Counted from the stretch's first letter, positions 1 through 9,635 are shown. The stretch is 22,140 nt of DNA from Chara braunii (GCA_003427395.1 BFEA01000146.1:1162367-1184506); one strand, 5' to 3'. The notes: a model not told the origin generated them from the letters alone. Numbers and translations are program-made.

Positions 1-611
1 TAGTAAATTAACTGTAAGTTCCCCAAAATTAAATTCCGAGAAAATTTAAATAAATGGCCAAATTCCTTTTGTTTCTTTTCTCTTTTACCATTTTTTAATC
101 TTTTTCTATGTTTTTAATTTCATTGCCGGGAACATAAAATAACAAGGGTATTCCCCCTTGAATTGAATGTCGTAAAAAATAAAGAAATTAAGGGATATTA
201 TGTTTTTCCCTTCTTCCCTACTGGTCGTAATCCCTTTTCCCCATCTTTAATTATGGTACTAAAATAGATAAAAATTTGAGGCCTCATTTCGGCCCCGGTC
301 ATATGCCGCAAAAAATGTGGTTGCAAGGTCAGTTCCCGCGATGCCTCTCCGCGGCAGGCCAATCCGGGTCTAACCCTCTAAACGGTTGGAAATGACGGTC
401 CGTTGATGTGCCGAGTGCGACCACCCATCTCGCCATCTTTGAGGGTTACCCGTAAGGTTCAGCGTGCCCAAAATCAAGGGCGCCCTGAGCTCCCCTAATT
501 TCCGCTGCCTGGTCTAACCAGAGTACCGTCAAAACTCAGACTCGTCTTTGCGCCTAAGTCCCAAAACCGTAGATTTCAGGCGGCGCACTGCTTGTGGCCG
601 CCTGACAACAG
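1..611. other. Flanking DNA left of the retroelement, no gene seen
   Basis: No coding region or RNA gene is recognisable. Bases 1 to about 290 are strongly AT-rich with homopolymer T and A runs; from about 290 the sequence becomes GC-richer without any visible repeat to explain the change. It has no similarity that I can see to the 600 bases before the second LTR copy at 20562, which is what places the repeat boundary at 612. The bases just before the boundary end in aacag and would be the left target-site duplication if the element is complete. The right counterpart lies outside the window. Confidence 0.6.
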
Positions 612-2193
612 TGTTAGCAGTCCCATTTCGTCTTTAGGATCTTTCACACATGTATGTATAAGTTATTTTACGTTATTTTATTTTTGTTTTTTTTCTTTAT
701 TTTTATTTATTGTTCTCATTACTATCCGCGGTCCCGTTCTGATTCAAGGGGCGAGGTATCGCGGCTGGCGGTCCGAACTTGGAAGAGCGACGGGTGGGGT
801 ACCACCGCGATTTGGTCCTCGAGGCATTCGGTAGTCCTCGGCGGGGAGGGTGAGGAGAGGATCTGGTCTCGGGTCCCGCCCGGGTTAGGCGAGGGCAGGA
901 GCGAGTGGCGGGGCTGGCCAGCCGGCGTAGCACGGTTAGGGGAGGTGTGATAGTGTAGCGGAGTGGCGGGCGTCGTGGGGAGCAAGCGGACTCGGGCTCG
1001 GTATTGCGCCGAGGGTACGCGGTGGCAAAAAGGGGGCCAGAGGGACAGTGCGCGCAGCACCGGGATCGTGCGGACAGACAGGCCGGGCGGAGCCCAGAGG
1101 GTGCGGCAGGGTACTAAGCCCGGGCGGCGGTTTCGACTTGGCCGCGGCGGGCAGCGACGGGCGGAGGCGACAGCAGCGAGCTGGTTGGAGAGTAGCGGAG
1201 CTCGTTGTGCAGGAAGAGGGTCTGGCCTCGGGTCCCACCGGGTTCAATCGAGAGCGGGAGTGAAAAGAGGAGCTGGCCAGCCGGCGCGGTCCTTGTGCGG
1301 GGGCGGATGGATGAAGTTGGGGAGGCCGATACCCGGGCGTTTGACTACGGCATTTGAGTACTGCCCGACCGATTGCTCGGCGCTCGGGGCACCGGTGGTT
1401 GGGCTGCGAGGAGTTGAGGTTGACGACAACAAGGAGGGGAGATGAATCGGGGTGCATTTTTGCACTGGATTCGTTAGGAGAAACGACGATGGAAGGATGA
1501 GTCGGACGGAGCCCAAAGGCTGTAGCGCCCTCGATCCTAAACAGAATCGAGAAGGGAGAGAGGCGAGGTGGGGGTTTTCGAACGAGGCGACATCGATTCT
1601 AATGCTACTTTTACGGATAGGTTAGTTAGTTAGGCAGTTAGTAGGATTGAACCTGCGCGGAGTCATAACGAAGTGGGAGGAGCGGTCGAGGCGACTGAAA
1701 ATTTTGCGTGTCGAAAGGTTTCGATAGTCGGGGCAGTCAGTAGAGATGTGGCTTGCGCTAAATGTTGTCGGGAAAGGGGTGAACCCGGGTGCGGAAACAG
1801 GTAAGATGCACGCGGAGTAGAGGGTGGTCGAAGAGGCATTGGGGAAGGCGACGGGGGTAGCGGAGCAGTAACGGGGGCAGGCGAACGGGGATGGTACCTG
1901 GCGCGGGGCATACAAGGGGCCATGATGAGTGACAGCGTAGGCAGCGGGCACGAATGGGGTGAGGAAGCGAGCGCTGGCGAATGGTTGCTCGGTGCCGAGC
2001 AGAGGCAACGAAGGGGGTAGGATGTGCCTGGGCAGGTTGTCACGGTAGGTACATCCGTGAGAGAGGGGGTTGGGCGAAGGTAGTGATGGGGCGGAGTGCT
2101 AAGGAAAATCAGCGAGGCGGACTAAGGAGCAGCCGATAGTGATACGGGACTTAATGTGCATGCCGGGTGTGCACAGACAGAGGAGGGGAGGTT
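612..2193 (+). repeat. 5' LTR, portion matched by the 3' copy
   Basis: This stretch is nearly colinear with 20562-22140 on the same strand. It begins TG, as LTRs do, and the first 130 bases are T-rich with a tatgtataag motif. The remainder is purine-rich on the plus strand and G+C-rich. In sampled 60-base pieces I count about 3 to 5 differences, mostly transitions, so identity is roughly 95%. The match runs to the window edge, so the true LTR end is not visible. Candidates are the TCCA ending at 3526, followed one base later by TGGTTCTGAGAGG (a possible primer-binding site, tRNA not identified), or a point beyond 3808 if the TATA and AATAAA signals near 3.7-3.8 kb are the LTR promoter and poly(A) site. 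Confidence 0.85.
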
Positions 2194-3660
2194 GGAAACG
2201 GCGGAGAAGAGAGTCGGGCGCAGTTGGGGGAATGTAGCTCGATCGATTCTTAATGGAATCGACCGGGAAAACTTGCTATCTGAGGGATCTGTGGCTGGGC
2301 GAGCGTGATAGTCAGATTAGGACCAGTGTTAGAGTAGTGGAATATGAGTCGGAGGTGAAAAAGGTTCGCTGGGCTATGGCGGAGTGGGAAAAGGAGTAAA
2401 AGAGGGGGGTGGGATTCGCTCACCTTTCCTCGTTCTGAGTGAGTAGCGGGGCCAGAACGAGCCGAGACGAGGGTGCTTATCTGACTCGAGTGTATCTGGC
2501 TTATACTCCTGAGGAAGGGCTCCCGCCTCCTCTCCACCTGCGACGTGATCCCGAAGGAGCACCCCATTGCGATTGCCGAAGCTTCGCCTGTTTGTGAGCT
2601 CGCTGGTCCACGGCCCCNCTGCAGTGGGAGATTCCTGTGAGCTGCTCAGTTTGGCTATGGGTCGGACTTAGGCCTGGCCGAGGGGTTATACCTCAGGGCA
2701 GCTTTGTGTGCCATNAGGCCTTGTTTTGTCAATCGGGCCTGGCCGGGGACTTGCCCGGGGACTGTATACGCAGGAGCTCCGTGCGGTCTCAGCCGAGATC
2801 CGCAAAGCAAGGACGGGGACTGTAAGCCAGGAGGCTTACTTGGTGGCAGGCGCGCCGCTCGTTGGAACCAAGGAGAGTAAGGCAACATTGAGGGTGGTCT
2901 GTGAGACGTCAGGACTGTCTTCTCGCTGGGCAGGGCGGCAACGACGAGGTCTGTTTGGTTGCGAGCCTGAAGACGGGCTGGAGTGACCGCGACCAAGGAG
3001 GGAGGGGCGTGTTGGCTGTTGAGACGAACCATACGGATTACCGACAGTCTGCTATGGTTGGGCCCGCTGTTCCTGCTGAATTTCGTCGTAGGTGGCCAGT
3101 TGTGTGCTGAGCACCGCCGCTGTGTTCTGCCCAACGGGGGCTTGGATGCGAGCTGTGCATTTTTGCTACGACTGTTGCATTTGTGTAGAACAGCGGTGGG
3201 GTGGTGTTGTGCACGAAGTGCTTGACTGAGGCTGCTACGCTATTTTGGCTGCGGCAGTTTGAGGGCCGTATAGTTGTAGCGACACCTTGGAGGAGCGAAG
3301 GCGTAGTGTGGAGGAAGGTGTTGTTGCTGCGATTCGGGAAGCCGTCAGGTGTTTGACTTTGGGTAGTTTGACTCAGTCTGGCCGAGCTGTTACACTGGTT
3401 GCCATTGCGGGGCCCTCAGGCGAGTGAAGGTATCAAGTCCCTCTCCTGCGAGTCGGAGTGCACCTCTCTTGTATCTGAGAGACTAAATGCCTCTACTTCT
3501 GCCCTTCTTACTCTAAGTCTAGTCCATTGGTTCTGAGAGGAAGGCGGCAGGCGGGATTGCAACCCGTAGGACCGCAGCAAGACTCTGTGGGGAGTCAGCC
3601 CACCGATTGCGGGAGCTCTGCCGGAGCCTAGGCGAGGCTCTGGAGGCAGGGAATTGAAAG
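2194..3660. other. Non-coding, probably remainder of the 5' LTR
   Basis: No supported gene. Composition continues that of the confirmed LTR. Small hairpins are visible: TCGATTC (2243-2249) with GAATCGA (2256-2262), and GACTC/GAGTC around 3582-3597. The TCCA at 3523-3526 followed by TGG is one candidate LTR end with primer-binding site. Which part belongs to the LTR can be settled only with the 3' copy beyond 22140. Confidence 0.5.
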
Positions 3661-3680
3661 GTAACNNTTTGNTTTCCCTT

Positions 3681-3686
3681 TATATA
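3681..3686 (+). promoter_or_regulatory. Candidate TATA box
   Basis: The sequence tttatataccc contains TATATA in otherwise GC-richer surroundings. It lies about 110 bases upstream of an AATAAA signal. In many LTRs the promoter TATA box and the poly(A) signal sit this close together on either side of the R region. If this is the element's promoter, transcription would start near 3710 and the LTR would be more than 3.1 kb long. Based on motif and spacing only. Confidence 0.35.
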
Positions 3687-3790
3687 CCCTGATATAACCC
3701 CTACTTGTACGTCTTGCTATGGTTGACTGAGTATACTGTATGTACCCCTATTTTGACTTTGGATTGACTGGCAGGACACAAGTNAGACTA

Positions 3791-3808
3791 AATAAAGGAA
3801 TGTGTGTG
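3791..3808 (+). terminator. Candidate poly(A) signal AATAAA with GT-rich element
   Basis: AATAAA at 3791-3796 is followed within five bases by TGTGTGTG (3801-3808), resembling a downstream GT-rich element. Together with TATATA at 3681 it is compatible with a U3-R-U5 arrangement. Similar AT-rich hexamers arise by chance, so the support is the combination, not the motif alone. Confidence 0.3.
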
Positions 3809-3925
3809 CAATCGAAGTCTCAGTTTGTTGATTGCCTGAAGGCAGATTGTGAACACAAGGGGTTGCGTCTGGGAGAAGGGGTGGGTGAAAGGTGGTTTTG
3901 CCTGAGGTTGACAGGGTCCTATAGG

Positions 3926-4754
3926 GTCAGACCAGTTCCATAAGATTGGACGGNCTGACNGCTGTGTTTTATTTTTGANTTGCCTAGAGGATCAGACCAG
4001 TTNTATAAGATTGGACGGTCTGATTGCTCTGAACTGTGAGGGTTGACTGTGGTTGACTTTTCAGGGGNCAAGCCTGTANCATAANATTNGAGGGTTTGNT
4101 TGCCATGTTTGTTTGGGTTTGTTCTGTTTCTTTTGTTTCTGATCGAGGAGGTCTNAGCAAGTCCATAAGATTGGACGGCTCANCCCCCTCTTGTTTTATT
4201 CTGAGGGGATAATTTTTGCTGAGGGCAGGGCATGTCCATAAGATTGGACGGTCTTGGACTCATGCCGCACANAGTGGATCAGAGAGCAACGAACCTGGCA
4301 TAGAACCATATGTGCTCCATAAGATTGGACNGTCTGGCCCAATGCCTCGCACATGCTGGAACCCNAAGGGTTAAATTTTGGCTNTNTTTTANACTATCCT
4401 ATTTATGAACAGGCTAGTCAGNCATGGGTTCCATAAGATTGGACGGCCTCACTATAGCTTATCATAAAATGAAGAAAGTATAATTAAGAGTATAATTAAA
4501 GGTAACCCTGGGCAGGCCGGGCCTTGTTCTAAGATGAACGGCTCGGTCCTATGCCCAACTTTTGAATACCAAGCTCAGAGAGGTATATATAAGTTGGATA
4601 TTAAACAGTTTTGGGCGACTAAGCCTTGTTCTAAGATGAACGGCCAAGTCATATGCCCAAAAAGAAGAGAGAAATAGTTGTGCAACCTGTTCGTGTATAC
4701 TCAATGGGTGAGTCAGGCAAGTTCCATAAGATTGGACGACTTGACTTTATGCCC
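3926..4754 (+). repeat. Array of ten TAAGAT-loop hairpins in the leader
   Basis: Ten imperfect inverted repeats share the hexamer TAAGAT as loop, at 3941, 4006, 4082 (with N), 4166, 4239, 4320, 4434, 4530, 4632 and 4727. Eight have an inner stem TCCA/TGGA, two of them with ambiguous or changed bases; the copies at 4530 and 4632 have GTTC/GAAC instead, a four-pair compensatory change. Outer stems differ between copies but still pair: GTCAGACC with GGNCTGAC (copy 1), ATCAGACC with GGTCTGAT (copy 2), CAAGCC with GGTTTG (copy 3), CCGGGCC with GGCTCGG plus TGGGCA with TGCCCA (copy 8), TTGGGC with GCCCAA (copy 9). Loop-to-loop spacing varies from 65 to 114 bases and the spacers do not resemble each other, so this is not a simple tandem repeat. 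Function unknown; RNA-level recognition is an inference. Confidence 0.85.
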
Positions 4755-5046
4755 TATGTAAGCTGGGTATAAGGGGATAAAGCATTGAGAAGTTAACAAC
4801 TATTGTTTGCAAAGATTGATTTGAGGTGGCGAGAGTACTTACCTTTGTGGTTTGGCCTGCATGAGGTTGAGTGAGGTTACTACTTGGTTTGAGTGTCAGG
4901 TTGACAGGTAGTTGCTTTAGAGGCTCGCCTCGTGCTAAAGCGATAGGAGTCAGGTCAATTCCTACATTTTCTGAGCTAAGTTTTTACTTAGATCGATTCT
5001 CGCATTTTGTGGGATCTTTTATTATACTTGGCTTTGTATGAATTTT
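4755..5046. other. Non-coding leader between the two repeat arrays
   Basis: No gene, and no further TAAGAT hairpin, is seen here. The sequence is moderately AT-rich and contains short unremarkable purine and pyrimidine runs. Confidence 0.5.
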
Positions 5047-5355
5047 TGTAAGCCACTTTCTCTACGGGAAGCGCTGCCGAAATTTCTACAAATCCGGGGA
5101 GTTAGTCAATTCTTGACTTCTCAAAGTTCAACCTGTCNAAANTTCATGTATGGCTTAGTAAAAATNTGNAAAGTCTCCTTTTNTAAAGGGAGTGCTGCCC
5201 AAATTTTTGCTAATTCAGGGAGTTAGACAAAATTGGACTTTGGAAAGTCAAAGACTATTTCTGTTCTCATATTCGGGATGATATGAATTGTGAAAAGGCA
5301 CTTTTCCTACGGAAAGCGCTGTCGAAATTTTCTTGATTTAGAGGAGTTAGGTTAT
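5047..5355 (+). repeat. Three copies of a ~118-base structured repeat
   Basis: Related units start near 5047, 5164 and 5287, giving periods of 117 and 123 bases. Each has a pyrimidine/purine hairpin followed by gcgctgNcgaaattt or a close variant and, about 20 bases later, ggagttag. The hairpin stems differ but stay paired: CTTTC with GGGAAG (unit 1), CTCCTTT with AAGGGAG (unit 2), CTTTTCC with GGAAAG (unit 3). After units 1 and 2 there is a second hairpin of the GACTTT/AAAGTC type, exact in unit 2 (near 5236-5250). No open reading frame explains the conservation. Some N bases fall in units 1 and 2. Confidence 0.7.
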
Positions 5356-6041
5356 ATTATGACAGATGGCGATTCTAGCGATCCACTCTGAATAGGGGAG
5401 ATCCTGCCGTTAATCTACCTTTGCTTGCGCACTGGCTTAGGGGTAGATTTTGATTTAGTTGGTAGGTAACTTGGGTGAGAATGTGCTATGGAGGGTCATC
5501 CCCCGTATGCTGATNATTTAGCTTGGGCATTGACGTGTCTTATGGAACAGGCCTTTCGTGGACATTCGATTCAGGANTTGGGCTAGTTCAGTTTGATCCT
5601 NCAAGGATCATCATCTGTTATCACTGATATCACTGATAACNGGTNGGTTGCCNATTCGTCGGCTCACGACTCNATTCCTACTCGTTCCCCATACTCAACC
5701 TAANAGGCTTTAGCCCTGNTGATTTTTTTTTTTTTTGTTAAGTCTTTCACCCNGATTTTTATTGAATGACCATTTAACAAAGGTACTGAGTATTTAATNN
5801 AGGTTGATTGCTTGGAAGTTGGGGTTTGCATGGCTAAAGCGAGGNGTATGAGTATAGGAACTGGTTGGAGTTGACTTCGCNTNGTGTGTTNACTTTTGTC
5901 TGACTTTTNATGTGATTGCAGGTATGTTCAAAGACTTGGGGTTTTGGTTGGGCTGCCTTGCGATCACATATATATGTATGGCTAGGAGGAGGCCCACTAT
6001 GACTGTGAGAAGGGATCGTCACATAATTATTCCCCTTGTGC

Positions 6042-6044
<3 letters not shown>
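5356..6044. other. Non-coding leader, low complexity
   Basis: No gene is seen. The stretch contains a run of 14 T (5723-5736), a short duplication of atcactgat near 5619-5640, and many isolated N bases. Reading frames here are interrupted and without recognisable protein features. Confidence 0.5.

Positions 6045-6079
<35 letters not shown>
6045..6079. repeat. (TA)17 microsatellite
   Basis: An uninterrupted TA dinucleotide run of 35 bases, flanked by catg and gtgcc. It is a simple sequence repeat, prone to length errors in assembly. It is perfectly self-complementary, but there is no sign of function. Confidence 0.95.
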
Positions 6080-6082
<3 letters not shown>

Positions 6083-6199
6083 CCAGTACATGTGTACCTA
6101 CGTGTGGAGCTAGTGTGGCCTGAAGTGCCCGCGTACTAAGGATCAGTCGAAGGGGATATCCCTCGCTAATTCTTGTTTTTTTTCCTCGTTGCGATTTAC

Positions 6200-7597
6200 C
6201 TTCGTGGAACGATAAAGTTCCGGGCGGAAGGGTCAGTGTGTTGCTGGTGATGCGCCAGACAACTCACTACCGCTTCAAACTTCCTCCTGCCCTAGGGGTC
6301 GTCTTGCCCCGCACCCGTTGCGACACCTCAGGGTGCTGAAGACGGAAAAACCCTCAGGTCGGTTTTACGCGCGCTAAAGGGATTACGGTCATCGGCTCAC
6401 GCTTCAGCCAACGCCTGAGCGTCGAAAGGTGACCCTTTGGCTCAGAATAGGCCATTTGGGTGTGGGCACTACACAATACGCCGTCATCGCGGCTACTCGT
6501 GTGGAAGTGCATAGCGAGATAGTATGTGTAACTCCAGCGCCCTCGCGATCTTATACTAAGTTCGTGCGCGACACTCGTCGCATCCCGCACTAAAAGAGTT
6601 ATGGATCAGGCGGCGAGATCACGAGCGCGACACGGCCACTAAACTTGGGGTCTTGGTAACATGAAGCGGCACGTGGGTGGAGGACTAGCTCCGGTCAGCC
6701 TTTGGGGGTCCGTGCACGGACCTCATTATCCCGGACGACGGGTAGCCTATGGATAGGATACCGGACCTCCTCCGTGCGCGCGTTGTTTGGGCTTATCCAC
6801 CCCCTTTCCATTTTAGAGGGCCAATAGCTAATGGGGGTCGGAGTGAGTCTCCTTTCTTTTGCGTTTTCATGGTTGGACGTTATAGTCCGTGGCGGCGGTC
6901 AAAGTCAAACCCCTTGATGTTTGACTGCCACGACAGCTTAAAGCTGTCTACTCAACCCCTCTGCGCAGGGTGCAGAAGAGGGTGTGGTCTTCAACCGCGC
7001 ACAGCGGTTATCTAGCGTCGAGAGATTAACCCTCAAGGCGCGTGTCAGCCGACACTTGAGTGTCGCATGCGACCCTCAAGAGTAACGAGGACCGCGTGAG
7101 TATTGGTACTACATAGTACGCCATCACTGCGACCGCGTGCGTGCGTTTGCATTGCGAGTCGACATGAGTTAGCCCTGCGTCCGCGCGACTTCTATATTGA
7201 GTCTCGCGCGACGTCTATCTGATTTCTGCATCAGGAAGTTATGGGTTGGCTACCGAGGGGCTAGGAGCGTTGTCGCGTTGTTCGCGTTGTGTCGTTTCGT
7301 ATGTGTGTGTGCGTGTGTTTTATTATTTTGTTCATGAGGCGGTGTGCGCATGGTGTGTGGGATGCGTCCTAGTTGACCGACGACGAGCCTCGCTTGGGAC
7401 TCCAACCCCCAAGATGTCGGTTCGCGTGCGAGTCCGATAGGCATATTACCGCGCGTACCCCCTATGCTACAGCGAACGAGAAATGCCCTCGGCCGGTCCA
7501 CCTCTGCGAGTGCAACCGAGTAGCTTTCGTACTGTGGACTGGTAGCTCGGCGGGGATACGCCCACCGAAGGGAGGTGACAGCTCCCGTAAGGTGGAG
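6200..7597 (+). other. Hairpin-dense, GC-richer leader domain
   Basis: No protein with recognisable features is encoded. Many short perfect inverted repeats follow one another: GGTCCGTGCACGGACC (6707-6722), AGTCAAAC with GTTTGACT (6903-6926), GACAGCTT with AAGCTGTC around one base (6932-6948), AACCGC with GCGGTT (6993-7009), CGACACT with AGTGTCG (7050-7065), GTACTA with TAGTAC (7106-7119), CTTGGG with CCCAAG (7393-7413), GTCCAC with GTGGAC (7496-7539). Two parts of the domain, about 6331-6605 and 6968-7245, are diverged duplicates. The density suggests a folded RNA leader, by analogy with structured retroviral leaders, but no known RNA family is recognised. Confidence 0.55.
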
Positions 7598-8167
7598 GTA
7601 AGTTTTGCCTCGCGTAGGCCCTATCCTGTCGTAGGGGCTCGCGAGAGGTATGGCTGGCGCACTCGGCCGGAGCGGCCTAAGGAAGCTCCATGCGCGTGTT
7701 CGTTTCGAGGTAGGTCCAACTCCTGCGTGACGCGGCCGAGAGGGTCCCGCGCTGCCACGTGGGGTGCCGGACTGATGCGCTCGACAGGTGGCGCCGTTGC
7801 CGGGGATGACGAAAACCTACCGTTGTCCCTGGTGGAATGACATCCGGGTATGAGAATGATAGAGAACTAGGCACGTGAGCAAATAAGAGAAGAACTATGA
7901 GATAGATCGTATAGTAGTCTATATGGCTGTGTGGGTGTGAATGTTGATATGATTGGTGGTTTGGTTGATGGCATGAACGAGGCGAGTATGTGAGTGAATT
8001 CTGTGATGAGAATGGGTCTTACTTAGGTGAACCCAAGGGAGGTAGGAAGTAGAGAGAGAAATGTCTGCCAGGTCCAGAGCGTCGGGTGTTTAGGTGGTCG
8101 GTCCGATAGGATCGTGAAGGAATGGGCTGCTGAGTGGAACCTTTCGTCCTATCGCTTCTTATAACAG
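7598..8167 (+). other. Candidate leader intron before gag
   Basis: The 5' end reads GAG|GTAAGT (donor at 7598), an exact match to the eukaryotic donor consensus. The 3' end is a pyrimidine-rich stretch (cctttcgtcctatcgcttct) closing in ATAACAG|G at 8167. The 570-base candidate lies in the untranslated leader and ends 30 bases before the gag ATG at 8198. No strong CTRAY branch site is obvious. The donor could also serve the acceptor at 14856 to make a subgenomic RNA. Predicted from motifs only. Confidence 0.45.
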
Positions 8168-8197
8168 GGGGATTGAAGCCGAAGGCAGCTAATCAAA

Positions 8198-9635
8198 ATG
8201 CCTGAGGAGATGGCGGACGGTGGGAAAAAGCTTGTAACGCTCGACGACCTCATCGATGCACTGGATAAGCGCGAGAGAGCGCCGAGCAATGTCCCGAAGG
8301 TCGATACATTCCACTTCAAGGGATAACGGGTGTCCGACTGGCTGGACCTGACGGAGCAAGCACTGGTGGGGCTGTCAGACGAGGTCAAGCTCCAGCGAGT
8401 CCTAAGATATGTCCTTCATAGCCACCATCAGGAAGTGGGCAAGGTCGTGGATGCCGCCAATGGTAGTTGGGCGAGGTTCAGGGACATGATGCAGAGAAAG
8501 TACAGGTTGGGGGATGGCTTGTTAACCATGGCGGATTTGGAGGCCATGAACAAGGATGACTTTTCCACGATTGGGGCGTTTGTGCACGAGTTTAAAAGGA
8601 AGGCGCGAAAGGTGCACGGGATCTCCGAAGAAACGCAGTGTGCCATATTTTTGGGTCTGCCTACTGGCTCGGAGGCCTCGAAGCTGACGGGTCACGGAGG
8701 GGGAAATGAGAAACTCACCTGGGCCACTATCGACAAAGGGGTGGAAGAGGGGAACCTGGACCAGGTGGAGCAGCACCAGATGCGGCTGCAAAGGCGCAAG
8801 AGAAATGAAAGGGACGCCACCGCGTCCGGGACCCCAGGGGTGAAGAGGATCGTCACGGACGTATTGGCAGCGCTGGGGTATGACAATGAGGTGGAAGTGC
8901 AGAAGAGGGGGGTGACCGTGGCCCAAGGCCGGGCGTTGGGGCCAGTGGAAGAGGAGGCTAGGCGCGAGGACTATGGCAGAGAAGAGACGGGCTCCCAGAT
9001 TCTAACCAAGGCCCAGAGGAAGCAGCGGAATTTACAAGTGGGGGGTCAAGGATCCGGAAAAGGGCAGGTCCCGCAAACGATTGCTGCGCCGCCACCTGCA
9101 GCCACGACAACGTCAGCGACGGCCGGGCCGTCATGTATGGGGCCGGCGCCAGCTTGTGGGCACTGGGTGCCGCATGTCAGCCTGCATCCTGGCCCAGTTG
9201 TAATCACTGCACCTCATGCGGGGACAGTCAAACTCAGCCCGGGCAAATGGTCCCTTATGCAGGCCCAGCGGCAAGTATGGGGCCCCCGAGCTATCCTGCG
9301 GCCCAGGGTCAGTTTGTGGCCCAACCGCCTCCCTCCCAACAGGCCTCGCAGGCTAGCGTGGCTGGTGGAGGAAACCAAGGACTAGGCGGACAAGGCAATG
9401 GAGGCCGAGGTCAAGGGGGTGGAGGAGGTGGCGGCTGAGGCCGGCGAGGAAATAGTGGGGGTCGTGGAGGTGGTTGGAATGGTCAAAGGGGCCAGAACCA
9501 AGGCGGCCGGGGCAGCCACGACGGGAGCCAAGGGTATGGGAGGCCCCGCTTTGATTGGCGAAATGCCACCTGTTGGCATTATGGCGATGTAGGCCACACT
9601 GTGCGGTTCTGCGAGTGGTGGCGGGAGGATGTATG
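8198..9635 (+). pseudogene. gag: Gag: capsid region and nucleocapsid with damaged zinc knuckle
   Basis: Structural protein of the retrotransposon particle. The start is ATG 8198, which gives an N-terminus leading directly into the conserved FKG-x-RVSDWLDL segment. The in-frame TAA at 8324 (codon 43) interrupts exactly that segment, so the open frame downstream is really the continuation. The capsid-like part runs to about 8850 and shows the tryptophan and arginine pattern of retrotransposon gag (WARFRDMMQRKY, FVHEFKRKAR). It is followed by a charged segment, then a Q/P/A-rich and glycine-arginine-rich tail in another frame (9240-9560), with stop TGA 9436. The tail ends in a zinc-knuckle remnant at 9571-9612 spaced as CX2CX4HX4C, but the second cysteine codon is TAT (Tyr, 9580). 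A third frame takes over near 9630. Confidence 0.8.

Noticed and set aside
1622-2008. Minus-strand open frame of 128 codons, also open in the other LTR at 21569-21955
   Set aside because: Both copies descend from one sequence with roughly 5% divergence, so shared openness is expected. The product is low-complexity Ser/Pro/Thr/Phe-rich without a domain, mirroring the purine-rich plus strand.
4294-4305. TGGCATAGAACC as an initiator-methionine tRNA primer-binding site
   Set aside because: It needs a gap and two mismatches to fit the known plant sequence, has no CA-ending LTR boundary next to it, and lies within the hairpin array.
6045-6079. TA run as a functional cruciform or terminator
   Set aside because: It is a plain microsatellite, and self-complementarity follows trivially from TA repetition.
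7373-7840. Plus-strand open frame of 155 codons in the hairpin-rich leader
   Set aside because: No recognisable domain, no convincing start, and it runs across a strong candidate splice donor. The frame is likely open because of GC-rich composition.
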